Part shown: positions 18,614 to 28,279 of the stretch, piece after piece | Position numbering within the stretch: position 1 is the stretch's first letter | How the letters are laid out: each line of letters begins with the position of its first letter | Assembly (NCBI GenBank): GCA_944387375.1 | Contig: CALXEQ010000001.1 | Location: forward strand, 188,483-252,482 | Direction: 5' to 3' | Source: an uncultured Clostridia bacterium | GTDB lineage: Bacteria; Bacillota; Clostridia; TANB77; CAG-465 | Length of the DNA: 64,000 nt | Made by a program: the position numbers and the translations under genes | The notes under the pieces: model-generated | What the model was told of the DNA's origin: nothing | Database searches by the model: none | The model's input: only the letters and a program-made list of their open reading frames with translations

Positions 18614-20809
18614 ATGCGAGTAATTCTAAGAGAATTATTAATAATACCAGTATATTTTATATTATTGATTTTAAAAAATGTAGAAGCTATAGCAACAAAT
18701 GGTATGAGTGCAATTAAAAGTTTAGACTTGGTAAATTGGCCTCTTACAATTGGTGTAATATTATTTTCTATAATATTTATATTTTATGATAAATTAAAAG
18801 ATAAGAAAAAATTTATTTTTTCAATAAGTTTTGTAACTTTAGCTTGTATGCTTATGCAAGGATTTTTTCCAGAAAAAGAAATATATAGATATATATTATT
18901 ATATGTAATAATGATGTATAATGCATTTTTATTTTCATATACAACAAAAAATAAATTTGAAACATCTATATTTGCATCAAATGCAATATTATTATTTGTA
19001 TTGTTAATATTAGGAATGGCTGATATATTGCATTATGCAGTAGTTATAATAGGAATAATTGAAGTAATTATTTCTATATGTGCATTAATACTTTACTTAA
19101 AAAATAGAAAAATAGATAAAAAATATGAATTAAATTTTAATTCTAGTGCTATGGTTATTTTTTCTATATTTTTTGTTGCTTTTATATTAGGAGGCATTAA
19201 CAGATACGTACATATTTGGGATGAATATTCTCACTGGGGATATGATGCAAAGGCTGTAATAAATTATGAAAAATTAACTACTTGTGAAGAATCAATGTCT
19301 GCAACAAGAAGTTATCCACCATATGTTAGTTTGTGGCAGTTTTTTGTAAGTAAAGTTATGGGTGGATTTAGCGAAGGAAACTTATATACAGGACTTGCTT
19401 TATTTACACTAATTAATCTTATGCCAGCATTTAGCTTTATTGGTAAAAAGAATAAATTTTTATTACCATTTTATACAATATTAATTATATTTGGCGCATC
19501 ACTATTTTCATCTGGATATGGATATACTTCTTTATATGCAGATTATGCAATGGCTGCTGCATTTTTCAACTGCTTTGTCATGTACTTCTTGTTTAAAGAT
19601 GTAGATACTAAAAAGATGATGAGAATGTTGCTTTTGAGTTTAAGCGTTTTGTTAATGATAAGACCTACTGGAATAATAGCAGCATTTGTATTTTTTGTGA
19701 TAGTAATGCTAACAGACTACTTAAAAGTAAATGATTATAAATTTACTTTTAAAGGATTTTTTAAAAACGCTTTTAAAGTATTAAAAAAATGGTTGTTATT
19801 AGGATTGTTAATAGTAGGGTTATATTTTGCATGGAATATATATTTAAGAATTTGTAATGCTACAATTCCTATGTATTATGATGCACAAATAATACCTGAT
19901 ACGCTAAGAACCGATTTAGCAGTTAAACTAAATTCGTATATATTAGGTAGAGTTGCATATCACTTTTTAAGCATGTTTGATAGTGTAGAGTTTATAAATT
20001 TAACTGTTACTAAATTTATTATTTTAATGACATTATTTGCTTTTTGCATATGTTATTTAAAAAATAGAAATAATGGAGAAAAAGAAGTTAAAAAAACAAT
20101 AATGAAATTAGTTCCATATATTATCGGATGGATTGTATTTCTTTTGTTAAATGTATTTGCTATGTTTCTTAAATTCCCAGTATATGAAGCACAAACTTTA
20201 CCAGGACTTTTAAGATATATAGATATATATAATGTAGCTATGTTTTTAATATTAATAGCTTTAACCTTTAGAGAGAACTTTATAAACAATAAGACAAATT
20301 TTATAATAGCATCAGTTATAATGATATTGCTTTGTTCACAATTAAAAGTTTTAAATATTACATATTTTGTAAGCGATATTAGTGAAAGAAAAGATACAAG
20401 AGATACTAGTTATCAATTGCAAGATAAATTTGCAATTGTAAATGAGAATACACCAGAAGATAGTAAGGTTTATATAATTGATCAGCAAGATAAGGATGGA
20501 ATTATGGCTTTATGGTATGCTAGATATTATAGTTTTCCTAGAAAAATAAATGCATATCAAAGTGCTATATCTTGGAAGATTAGAACAGATAAAAATGTAG
20601 ATGACTTACAAGATTGGGGACTTACAGCACAGGATTTAGAAGACGATTTATATGAATATAAATTTGATTATATATACTTCTATACTTCAGATGATCAAAT
20701 GTATGAAAGAATGGCATACATGTTTGAAGATTATGAGGAAGCAAAAGAATGTTCTTTATTCAAGATAAATTTTGAAGGCGAAAATGTTAAATTAGTAGCT
20801 GTGGAATAG
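18614..20809 (+). CDS. Polytopic membrane protein, probable GT-C type glycosyltransferase
   Basis: 731 residues with about 12-14 hydrophobic helices and a hydrophilic C-terminal domain of about 130 residues. After helix five or so a loop carries HIWDEYSHWGYDAKA (near residue 202), an acidic D-E motif of the type that GT-C transferases use at the outer membrane face with polyprenyl-phosphate sugars. It could instead be a polymerase, since no other Wzy candidate is evident. It starts one base after the GT32-fusion stop, so the two are surely co-translated. Confidence 0.6.
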   Translation: MRVILRELLIIPVYFILLILKNVEAIATNGMSAIKSLDLVNWPLTIGVILFSIIFIFYDKLKDKKKFIFSISFVTLACMLMQGFFPEKEIYRYILLYVIMMYNAFLFSYTTKNKFETSIFASNAILLFVLLILGMADILHYAVVIIGIIEVIISICALILYLKNRKIDKKYELNFNSSAMVIFSIFFVAFILGGINRYVHIWDEYSHWGYDAKAVINYEKLTTCEESMSATRSYPPYVSLWQFFVSKVMGGFSEGNLYTGLALFTLINLMPAFSFIGKKNKFLLPFYTILIIFGASLFSSGYGYTSLYADYAMAAAFFNCFVMYFLFKDVDTKKMMRMLLLSLSVLLMIRPTGIIAAFVFFVIVMLTDYLKVNDYKFTFKGFFKNAFKVLKKWLLLGLLIVGLYFAWNIYLRICNATIPMYYDAQIIPDTLRTDLAVKLNSYILGRVAYHFLSMFDSVEFINLTVTKFIILMTLFAFCICYLKNRNNGEKEVKKTIMKLVPYIIGWIVFLLLNVFAMFLKFPVYEAQTLPGLLRYIDIYNVAMFLILIALTFRENFINNKTNFIIASVIMILLCSQLKVLNITYFVSDISERKDTRDTSYQLQDKFAIVNENTPEDSKVYIIDQQDKDGIMALWYARYYSFPRKINAYQSAISWKIRTDKNVDDLQDWGLTAQDLEDDLYEYKFDYIYFYTSDDQMYERMAYMFEDYEEAKECSLFKINFEGENVKLVAVE

Positions 20810-20812
20810 GAG

Positions 20813-21511
20813 ATGGTTAAAATTAAAGTTTTAATTATAGTGCCAGCATATAATGAAGCACTAAATATAGAAAAAACAATAAAAGATATAAAGAAAAATA
20901 CAAATTACGATTATGTAGTAATTAATGATTGCTCAAAAGATAATACAAAAGAAGTTTGTAGGAAAAATGGGTTTAATATGGTATCTTTACCAATAAATTT
21001 TGGACTTACAAGTGCAATACAAGTTGGAATGAAATATGCAAAAGAAAATGGCTATGACATTGCAATTCAATTTGATGGTGATGGTCAACACAATGCAAAA
21101 TATTTAAAAAGTCTAGTAAAAGAAATTGAAAAAAATAATATAGACGTTGCTATAGGATCTAGATTTGTAGAAAAGAAAAAGCCATTTTCTGCTAGAATGA
21201 TAGGAAATAGACTTATTAGTTTGGCAATAAAACTTACTACTTGGAAGAAAATAACAGATCCTACATCAGGAATGCGTGCATATGATAAAAAAGCTATTGA
21301 GTTATTTAATAGTAATGCAAGTTTGACACCCGAACCTGATACCATTGTATATATGCTTAAAAAAGGACTTAAAGTAAAAGAAGTACAAGTTGAGATGAGT
21401 GAAAGAGAATTTGGAGAGAGTTATTTAAATGCATTTAAATCTATTAAATATATGATGAATGTGATGTTATCAATCTTATTTATAAGATCAATAACTAGAA
21501 AGAAGATATAG
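20813..21511 (+). CDS. GT2 glycosyltransferase, polyprenyl-phosphate sugar synthase-like
   Basis: 232 residues. IIVPAYNEALNIEKT, then VINDCSKDNT, then QFDGDGQHNAKY with the DGD metal site, then DPTSGMRAYD, as in dolichol-phosphate mannose synthase-like proteins. No membrane helix is obvious. The following gene encodes a DUF2304 protein, a pairing known for such transferases, where the small partner may serve as membrane anchor. RBS AGGAG is very close to the start. Confidence 0.82.
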   Translation: MVKIKVLIIVPAYNEALNIEKTIKDIKKNTNYDYVVINDCSKDNTKEVCRKNGFNMVSLPINFGLTSAIQVGMKYAKENGYDIAIQFDGDGQHNAKYLKSLVKEIEKNNIDVAIGSRFVEKKKPFSARMIGNRLISLAIKLTTWKKITDPTSGMRAYDKKAIELFNSNASLTPEPDTIVYMLKKGLKVKEVQVEMSEREFGESYLNAFKSIKYMMNVMLSILFIRSITRKKI

Positions 21512-21523
21512 GAGGCAAAAAGT

Positions 21524-21877
21524 ATGTCAATTACACTTAGAGTTATTTTATTAATAGGTTCAGTAATATCTTTTATTTTATGTGTCAGAAGAATAAAACA
21601 AGCAAAACTAAAAGTTGAAAATTCTATAATCTGGATGGTAGGAAGCTTTGTATTAATTTTAATGAGTATATTTTCAAATGCTGTAGGTTGGCTATCTAAC
21701 AAATTAGGATTTATGGCACCAGTTAATTTTGTATTCTTTATGATAATGGTATTTTTATTAATACAAGTTTTTGTAGATAATATAAGATTATCTGAATTAA
21801 ATGAAAAAATAAAGAACTTAAATCATTATATAGCATTAAAAGAAAATAGAGATGAAAACAAGAAAGAAGAAAAATAG
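21524..21877 (+). CDS. DUF2304 small membrane protein
   Basis: 117 residues with three hydrophobic helices and a charged C-terminal tail. The RRIKQAKLKVENSIIWM block between helices one and two is characteristic of DUF2304. Members lie beside GT2 polyprenyl-phosphate transferases, as here (12 bases downstream). Function is unproven; membrane partner is inferred from context. Confidence 0.8.
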   Translation: MSITLRVILLIGSVISFILCVRRIKQAKLKVENSIIWMVGSFVLILMSIFSNAVGWLSNKLGFMAPVNFVFFMIMVFLLIQVFVDNIRLSELNEKIKNLNHYIALKENRDENKKEEK

Positions 21878-21889
21878 AGTGAATAATTT

Positions 21890-22813
21890 ATGGATAGGGA
21901 TAAATATAGTGTAGCCATATGTATGTCTACATATAATGGGGAAAAATATATAAAAAAACAAATTGAAAGTTTGTTAAAACAAACATATAAAAATATAGAT
22001 ATATATGTAAGAGATGATGGCTCTAGAGATAACACTTTAAAAATTTTAAAAGAATATGAAAAAAATACTAAAGTAAAAATAATAACTGGAAAAAATTTGG
22101 GAGTTGTAAAAAGTTTTTATGAATGTTTAAAACAAGCATATAATACTAAGAAATATGATTTTTTTGCATATTGTGATCAAGATGATGTATGGCACAAAGA
22201 TAAAATACAAAAGGCAATAGTTCTTTTGAGTAAACAAGAACAAAATATACCACTTTTATATTTTAGCGAATTTAACTATTGTGATGAAAACTTAAAAATT
22301 ACTCAAAAATCTAATTTAAATAAAATAGGAGCCAGTTTTAGAAATTCTTTACTTGAGTGTATATCTTTTGGAATAGTAGAAGTATTTAATAATTCTCTTG
22401 CAAAAGAAATAATTAATTCAACCACAAAAGATGTTTGCTATCATGACTGGTGGGCTTATATGATTGCGTCTGGAATAGGAAAAACTTTATACGATGATAG
22501 TGCTACAGTAAAATATAGACGAACAGGTCAAAATGTAAGCCCTAGTGGAAAAACAGGATTTTCTTTATTTATATATAGAATAAAAAAATTTTTACTTAAT
22601 GGATATTTTCCAAAAGTGAGAAAACAAATTCAACGATATAAAGATTTATATTCTAATAGTTTAGATAAAGAAAATTTGAAAGTAATTAATCTATTTTGTA
22701 GTAAATATAATTTCTTAAAAGCAATAAGAAAGGTATTCTATCCACATAGATTTAGACAAAATGTTAAAGATGAAATTTTTTGTAGAATTTTATTTTTATT
22801 TGGTATGTTATAA
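21890..22813 (+). CDS. GT2 glycosyltransferase (rhamnosyltransferase-like)
   Basis: 307 residues. ICMSTYNGEKYIKKQIESLL at the start, RDDGSRDNT, AYCDQDDVWHKDKI with the metal-binding DQDD, and a later CYHDWW block. This CDQDDVW pattern is typical of rhamnan or O-antigen rhamnosyltransferases (RgpB-like), though sugar specificity is not reliable from sequence. Soluble. It follows the DUF2304 gene by 12 bases. Confidence 0.8.
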   Translation: MDRDKYSVAICMSTYNGEKYIKKQIESLLKQTYKNIDIYVRDDGSRDNTLKILKEYEKNTKVKIITGKNLGVVKSFYECLKQAYNTKKYDFFAYCDQDDVWHKDKIQKAIVLLSKQEQNIPLLYFSEFNYCDENLKITQKSNLNKIGASFRNSLLECISFGIVEVFNNSLAKEIINSTTKDVCYHDWWAYMIASGIGKTLYDDSATVKYRRTGQNVSPSGKTGFSLFIYRIKKFLLNGYFPKVRKQIQRYKDLYSNSLDKENLKVINLFCSKYNFLKAIRKVFYPHRFRQNVKDEIFCRILFLFGML

Positions 22814-22825
22814 AGAGGGGGAAAA

Positions 22826-23953
22826 ATGAAGAAAATAGCAATTTTTTCAGGATATTATTTACCACATTTGGGTGGTGTAGAAAGATATACGTATAATTTA
22901 GCTAATAAGATGAAACAAATGGGATATGAAATAGTAATTGTATCTTTAAGATATGATGATTCTTTAGAAGAAGTTGAACAGTTGGATTATGCTAAAATAT
23001 ACAGACTACCAACACATAAATTATTTGTTGAAAGATATCCTATTGTAAACAACAATAGTCATTGTAAAAAAATGCTTAAAATGATAGAAGAAGAAAATAT
23101 AGACAGTATTATTTTACAAACAAGGTTTTGGACAAGTTCATATATTGGTTCAAAATTTGCTACTAAAAATAATATTCCTGTATGTTTAATAGAGCATGGA
23201 AGTACACATTTTACTGTTAATAATAAAATATTAGATTTTTTTGGAGCAATATATGAGCATAAACTAACTAATGCTATAAAGAAAAATGTAAAAGATTTTT
23301 ATGGTGTTTCAAAAAAATGTGTTCAGTGGCTTAAACATTTTGATATAGAGGCAAAAGGTGTTTTTTATAATTCAATAAATACAGAAGAAGCCCAAGTATA
23401 TAGTAGTAATATTCAAAAGGATAGTGAAAAAATTTCTATTACATATGTTGGCAGATTAATACCTGAAAAAGGAGTCTTAAAGCTTATATCAATATTTAAA
23501 GATTTGCAAAAAAAATATAATATTGAATTAAATATTGCAGGACAAGGCCCTTTACTTGATAAAATTAAACAAGATAATAAAGATAATATAAACATACATA
23601 TACTAGGTATGCTATCTCATGATGAGGTTATGAATTTACTTGCAAAGACAGATATTTTTATAAATCCTTCTTCATTTCCTGAAGGATTACCTACAACAAT
23701 TTTAGAAGCTGGAATTATGGAATGTGCAGTAGTAGCAACACCAATGGGTGGAACTGCTGAAATACTTGAAAATGAAAATATAGGACTTATTTGTGGATTT
23801 GAAGAAGATGAAATAAAAGAAAAGCTGGTAGAATTGTTAGAAGATAAAGATAAAAGAGAAAAACTTTCTAAAAATATTAAAAAACAAGTAATTGAAAAGT
23901 TCTCATGGGATGCGACTGCAAAAAAAGTTATTAGTACTATAAAATTTAAATAA
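22826..23953 (+). CDS. GT4 glycosyltransferase
   Basis: 375 residues, GT-B fold. The N-terminal GGVERYTYNLA loop, the central YVGRLIPEKGV and the C-terminal PSSFPEGLPTTILEAG with the E-x7-E motif identify a retaining family 4 enzyme. It adds one sugar from a nucleotide donor to the growing repeat. Donor unknown. RBS GAGGGGG. Part of the uninterrupted locus. Confidence 0.87.
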   Translation: MKKIAIFSGYYLPHLGGVERYTYNLANKMKQMGYEIVIVSLRYDDSLEEVEQLDYAKIYRLPTHKLFVERYPIVNNNSHCKKMLKMIEEENIDSIILQTRFWTSSYIGSKFATKNNIPVCLIEHGSTHFTVNNKILDFFGAIYEHKLTNAIKKNVKDFYGVSKKCVQWLKHFDIEAKGVFYNSINTEEAQVYSSNIQKDSEKISITYVGRLIPEKGVLKLISIFKDLQKKYNIELNIAGQGPLLDKIKQDNKDNINIHILGMLSHDEVMNLLAKTDIFINPSSFPEGLPTTILEAGIMECAVVATPMGGTAEILENENIGLICGFEEDEIKEKLVELLEDKDKREKLSKNIKKQVIEKFSWDATAKKVISTIKFK

Positions 23954-23973
23954 TAGGAGGTTATATTTATATT

Positions 23974-24717
23974 ATGAGTAAAGAAACTATAAAAATTTAC
24001 GTAGCTTCACATAAAAAAGCAAATTTTCCTAATAATAAAATATATGTGCCTATTCGTGTAGGAGCTGCTTTAAATGATAACGATTTCGGTTATGTAAGAG
24101 ATGACACAGGAGATAATATATCAAATAAAAATAAAAATTTTTGTGAGCTTACAGCAACATATTGGATTTGGAAAAATGATAAATCAGATATTGTTGGTCT
24201 TACACACTATAGAAGATATTTCTTTAAAAGAAAAAAGAATAATAAGTTACAAAATGTATTAGATAAAAATGATATAAAAAATATTTTAAAAGACTATGAT
24301 ATAATTGTTCCTAATCGTACATTTATTATAAAACATAATGTTGGAAAATCGTGGGAGAAAACACATATTAAAAAAGATTATGATGAATGTAGGAAAATAA
24401 TTGAAGAAATGTATCCAGATTATTTGTCAGCATTCGATGAATTTTCTAAATCTAGAACTTTATATTTATGTAATATGTTTATATCTAGAAAAGAAATTTT
24501 TGATGAATATTATAAATGGTTATTTGATATTTTATTTGAACTTGAAAAAAGAACAGACTTAAGTAATTATGATGATTATAATAAAAGACTTTTTGGATTT
24601 ATGTCAGAAAGATTATTTAACGTTTGGTTAAAAAAACATAGCGAACTTAAAGTTTATAGAACACCAGTATATAATATTGACAGAAGACCATATAATCAAT
24701 ATTTAATGATTAATTAA
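23974..24717 (+). CDS. DUF4422 capsular polysaccharide glycosyltransferase-like protein
   Basis: 247 residues. KIYVASHKKA at the start, a middle block ELTATYWIWKN, then GLTHYRRYF, and NMFISRKEIFDEY later define DUF4422, found in capsule and exopolysaccharide loci and thought to be a glycosyltransferase. The AGGAGG box is about 13 bases before the ATG, longer than usual, and I see no better start. Function rests on family and context. Confidence 0.78.
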   Translation: MSKETIKIYVASHKKANFPNNKIYVPIRVGAALNDNDFGYVRDDTGDNISNKNKNFCELTATYWIWKNDKSDIVGLTHYRRYFFKRKKNNKLQNVLDKNDIKNILKDYDIIVPNRTFIIKHNVGKSWEKTHIKKDYDECRKIIEEMYPDYLSAFDEFSKSRTLYLCNMFISRKEIFDEYYKWLFDILFELEKRTDLSNYDDYNKRLFGFMSERLFNVWLKKHSELKVYRTPVYNIDRRPYNQYLMIN

Positions 24718-24734
24718 GAAAGAGAGTAAATATA

Positions 24735-25964
24735 ATGATAAAAAAGTCTGAATTTGCATGGAATATGGTAGGAAGTGTGATATATGCCCTTTTTAGTGCT
24801 ATTATACTTGCATTTTGTACAAGATTAAATGGAATAGAGATAGCTGGAATGTTTTCTATAGCTTATGCAACATCATGTATTTTAAATGCCGTTGGAGAAT
24901 TTGGTATTAGAATTTTTCAATCTACTGATGTAAAAAGAAAATATACATTTTCCGATTATTTTAGCTCAAGAGTAATAGCAATAATAATTATGATAGTAGT
25001 GACTTTTGCAGCAGTATTTATAGGAGGATATACAGATACTAAACTATGGATTTGCATACTTTTAATATTATATAGAGTAATAGATAATTTAAGTGAATCG
25101 TATCAAGCAGAGTTTCAAATAAACGAAAGATTAGATTTGGCTGGAAAGTCAATGTCATTTAGAAATATTATATCTATAATTGCTTTTATAATAGTAGATA
25201 TTATAACTAAAAATATAATTTTGTCTTGTATTTTTATGGTGTTAGCAAATCTAATTACATTTTTATTATATGATGTAAGATTAATTAAAAATTTTAATAT
25301 AGTTAAAATAAATTTTAATGTAGAGAAAGCATTTAAAATAATCAAAGAATGTATACCTATAGCTGTAGCAGGAATTTTAAATGTATATGTAATAAATGCA
25401 GTAAAATATGCTATAGATGGTGTAGGAGATTATACAATGCAGACATATTTTAATATTATATATATGCCTACATTTGTTATTAATTTAATAAGCTTATTTA
25501 TTATAAAGCCATTTTATAAAATGTTTGGAGATTATTTTGCAAATGGACAATATGATAAGTTATCTAAAATTATGTGGAAAATAATAGGAGTTTTAGTATT
25601 AGCTACTGCTTTTGTTGAAATTGGATGTTTTATATTAGGCGTACCATTTTTAAATTTATTTTATGGTGTTGATATAAGTATGTATAAAGCTGATTTGTTA
25701 ATTTTAGTTTTATCTGGACTATTTTATGCTATGGATAATTTATTATTTAATTTATTAAGCACAATAAGAAAACAAAAATATATTTTTGCTACATATATTT
25801 TAGTTTCGGCTATGTCATTATTTGTTCCTAAATTTTTAGTTGAACATTATCAAATGAGGGGTGCTGCTATTGCAAGTGTAATTATAATGGCATCAATTTG
25901 TATTTTATTAGCAGTATTTTTAAAAATTGGAATTGAAGAGAGGAGAAAGAAGAAAAATGTATGA
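24735..25964 (+). CDS. Wzx-like polysaccharide flippase (MATE/MOP superfamily)
   Basis: 409 residues with about 12 hydrophobic helices. The FAWNMVGSVIYALFSAI start and overall layout fit the oligosaccharide flippases that move undecaprenyl-linked repeat units outward. It is of the usual length for the family. Odd point: the same locus also has an ABC exporter. The glf coding region begins inside its last codons. Confidence 0.82.
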   Translation: MIKKSEFAWNMVGSVIYALFSAIILAFCTRLNGIEIAGMFSIAYATSCILNAVGEFGIRIFQSTDVKRKYTFSDYFSSRVIAIIIMIVVTFAAVFIGGYTDTKLWICILLILYRVIDNLSESYQAEFQINERLDLAGKSMSFRNIISIIAFIIVDIITKNIILSCIFMVLANLITFLLYDVRLIKNFNIVKINFNVEKAFKIIKECIPIAVAGILNVYVINAVKYAIDGVGDYTMQTYFNIIYMPTFVINLISLFIIKPFYKMFGDYFANGQYDKLSKIMWKIIGVLVLATAFVEIGCFILGVPFLNLFYGVDISMYKADLLILVLSGLFYAMDNLLFNLLSTIRKQKYIFATYILVSAMSLFVPKFLVEHYQMRGAAIASVIIMASICILLAVFLKIGIEERRKKKNV

Positions 25965-27063
25965 TTATTTAATAGTAGGAGCAGGATTATTCGGCTCAAC
26001 TTTTGCACATGAGATGACAAAACTTGGAAAAAAATGTTTGGTTATTGATAGAAGACAACATATTGGTGGAAATATTTATTGTGAAAAGGTAAATGGAATA
26101 AATGTACATAAATATGGGGCTCATATTTTTCATACAAGCAATAAAAAAATATGGGAATATGTAAATCAATTTGCAGAATTTAACAACTATGTTAATTCAC
26201 CTATTGCAAATTATCATGGAGAATTATACAACATGCCATTTAACATGAATACATTTACAAAGCTTTGGGGTGTTGTTACTCCTAAAGAGGCAATGGAGAA
26301 AATAGAGTCTCAAAAGAGTATATTAAATGGCAAGGAGCCTCAAAATCTTGAAGAACAAGCAATATCTTTAGTTGGAGAAGATATATATAGAAAACTTGTA
26401 AAAGAATATACAGAAAAGCAATGGGGAAGAGATTGCAAAGAGTTGCCAGCATTTATAATAAAAAGATTACCTGTAAGATTTACATTTAATAATAATTACT
26501 TTAATGATCCTTATCAAGGAATTCCAATTGGTGGATATAATGTTATAATTGAAAAAATGCTAGAAGGTTCAGATGTAAAGCTTGGAGTGGATTACTTAAA
26601 GGAAAAAGATAAATATGATTCTATGGCTAAAAAGGTACTATTTACAGGAATGATAGATGAATATTTTAATTATAATCTTGGAAATCTTGAGTATAGAACT
26701 TTAAGATTTGAAAATGAAGTTTTGGAAGATGTAGACAATTATCAAGGAGTTGCTGTTATGAACTTTACTTCTCATGAACAAGAATATACAAGAATTATAG
26801 AGCATAAGCATTTTGAATTTAATGATTGTAAAGGTACAGTAATAACAAAAGAGTATCCTAGTGCTTGGAAATTAGGCGATGAAGCATATTATCCTGTAAA
26901 TGATGATAGAAATTCAAATTTATATAAAGAATATGAAGAATTAGCTAAAAAAGAAAAAAATGTACTATTTGGTGGTAGACTTGGACAATATAAATATTAT
27001 GATATGGACAAAGTAATTGATGCAGCTTTAGATATGGTAGAAAAAGAAAAAGCAAATATATAA
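25957..27063 (+). CDS. glf: UDP-galactopyranose mutase
   Basis: About 368 residues. A flavoenzyme that converts UDP-galactopyranose to UDP-galactofuranose. The N-terminal FAD motif VGAGLFGSTFAHE, RRQHIGGN, HKYGAHIFHT and later RLPVRFTFN with substrate arginines are as in Glf. I start at the ATG at 25957; a TTG further upstream would lie wholly inside the flippase gene. It overlaps the flippase gene by 8 bases. With galE downstream it predicts galactofuranose in the surface glycan. Confidence 0.94.
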   Translation: MYDYLIVGAGLFGSTFAHEMTKLGKKCLVIDRRQHIGGNIYCEKVNGINVHKYGAHIFHTSNKKIWEYVNQFAEFNNYVNSPIANYHGELYNMPFNMNTFTKLWGVVTPKEAMEKIESQKSILNGKEPQNLEEQAISLVGEDIYRKLVKEYTEKQWGRDCKELPAFIIKRLPVRFTFNNNYFNDPYQGIPIGGYNVIIEKMLEGSDVKLGVDYLKEKDKYDSMAKKVLFTGMIDEYFNYNLGNLEYRTLRFENEVLEDVDNYQGVAVMNFTSHEQEYTRIIEHKHFEFNDCKGTVITKEYPSAWKLGDEAYYPVNDDRNSNLYKEYEELAKKEKNVLFGGRLGQYKYYDMDKVIDAALDMVEKEKANI

Positions 27064-27066
27064 TTA

Positions 27067-27098
27067 AAAATCCGAATATTGACAAATATTCGGATTTT
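27067..27098 (+). terminator. Perfect 14-bp hairpin after glf, probable terminator
   Basis: AAAATCCGAATATT pairs perfectly with AATATTCGGATTTT around a GACA loop. The following sequence is T-rich but interrupted by A. It overlaps the -35 box of the next promoter. Confidence 0.7.
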
Positions 27099-27108
27099 AT
27101 TATATAAT
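27079..27108 (+). promoter_or_regulatory. Consensus promoter overlapping the terminator hairpin
   Basis: A perfect TTGACA (27079-27084) and TATAAT (27103-27108) with 18 bases between. The -35 box forms the loop and top of the hairpin described at 27067, and the spacer contains its right arm. It would drive the GT4 gene at 27134. Confidence 0.65.
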
Positions 27109-27133
27109 CTCTTTATAAAATGGAGGAGAAACT

Positions 27134-28267
27134 TTGAAAAAAATAACTTTTTTGCTATTGCATTTAAACTATGGAGGTCTTGAAAAGCAAACTGTTACAC
27201 TTGTTAATGAACTTGCAAAAACAAAAGAATATAAAATACAAATAATTTCTGTTTATGATATGCTAAAAGGTAAGTCTTTTTATAGTTTAGATAAAAATGT
27301 AGATGTAAAATTTTTAGCAGATTTTGGACCTAATCATAAAGCTTTTTATTATGCATTAAAGCATTTTAGATTAATTAAACTATTAAAAGAGTCATTTGTT
27401 ATGATTAAATGTGGTATATATAAGAGTTTTGTACTTAAAAAGTATATAAAAAAATTGGATACAGATATTATAATTTCATCTAGAATAGAGTTTTCTAAGC
27501 TAATAAAAAGAAGAGATACCTTAAATATATCACAAGAGCATTCATATATAAATTCTAAAAAGTATATAAATAAAGTAAAAAAGTATTTTAAAAATATAGA
27601 TAAAATTGTAGTAATGACTAAAAAAGCAAAGGAAGATTATGAAAAATGGCTTAAATACTCAAACAGTAAAGCAAAAGTTTATGATATTCCTAATATGCTT
27701 GAAGAATCTAAGGTTGATAATTTTGCAAAGTTTAATAATAAAACATTAATAAGTGTAGGAAGGCTTGAAAAAGAAAAAGATTTTTTGACACTTTTAGATG
27801 TGTTTAAAATTATTAATAACAAGTATAATGATGTAAAATTAAAAATAGTTGGAGAAGGACTACAAAGAAGAGAAATAGAAGAAAAAATAGAAAAATTAAA
27901 TTTAAATAATAAAGTTATTTTGACTGGTAGGATATCTTCACAAGAAGTTCAAGAGCAAATGAGTGCATCATCAGTATTTGTTTTAACATCTTTATGTGAA
28001 AGTTTTTCTTTAGTTTTATGTGAGGCAATGGAGATAGGACTTCCATGTGTTAGCTTTAATATAGACGTTGGCCCAAAAGAAATTATACAAAATGGAATTA
28101 ATGGATATTTAATAGATAATAGAGATGTAAATGATATGGCTAGTTGTATTGAAAATTTATTAATAGATGAAAATAAATGGAATAAAATATCTAAAAATTC
28201 TATTGAAAGTGTAAAAAAATATTATAGTGAAAGTGTTGTTAATGAATGGCAAAAATTATTTCATTAA
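27134..28267 (+). CDS. GT4 glycosyltransferase
   Basis: 377 residues, starting at a TTG seven bases after TGGAGGAG. GGLEKQTVTLVNELA in the N-terminal lobe, SVGRLEKEKDF in the middle and CESFSLVLCEAMEIGLP with the E-x7-E motif mark a retaining GT-B enzyme of family 4. It has its own promoter within the polysaccharide locus and is followed by a deacetylase. Confidence 0.85.
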   Translation: MKKITFLLLHLNYGGLEKQTVTLVNELAKTKEYKIQIISVYDMLKGKSFYSLDKNVDVKFLADFGPNHKAFYYALKHFRLIKLLKESFVMIKCGIYKSFVLKKYIKKLDTDIIISSRIEFSKLIKRRDTLNISQEHSYINSKKYINKVKKYFKNIDKIVVMTKKAKEDYEKWLKYSNSKAKVYDIPNMLEESKVDNFAKFNNKTLISVGRLEKEKDFLTLLDVFKIINNKYNDVKLKIVGEGLQRREIEEKIEKLNLNNKVILTGRISSQEVQEQMSASSVFVLTSLCESFSLVLCEAMEIGLPCVSFNIDVGPKEIIQNGINGYLIDNRDVNDMASCIENLLIDENKWNKISKNSIESVKKYYSESVVNEWQKLFH

Positions 28268-28279
28268 TTTGGAGGAATT

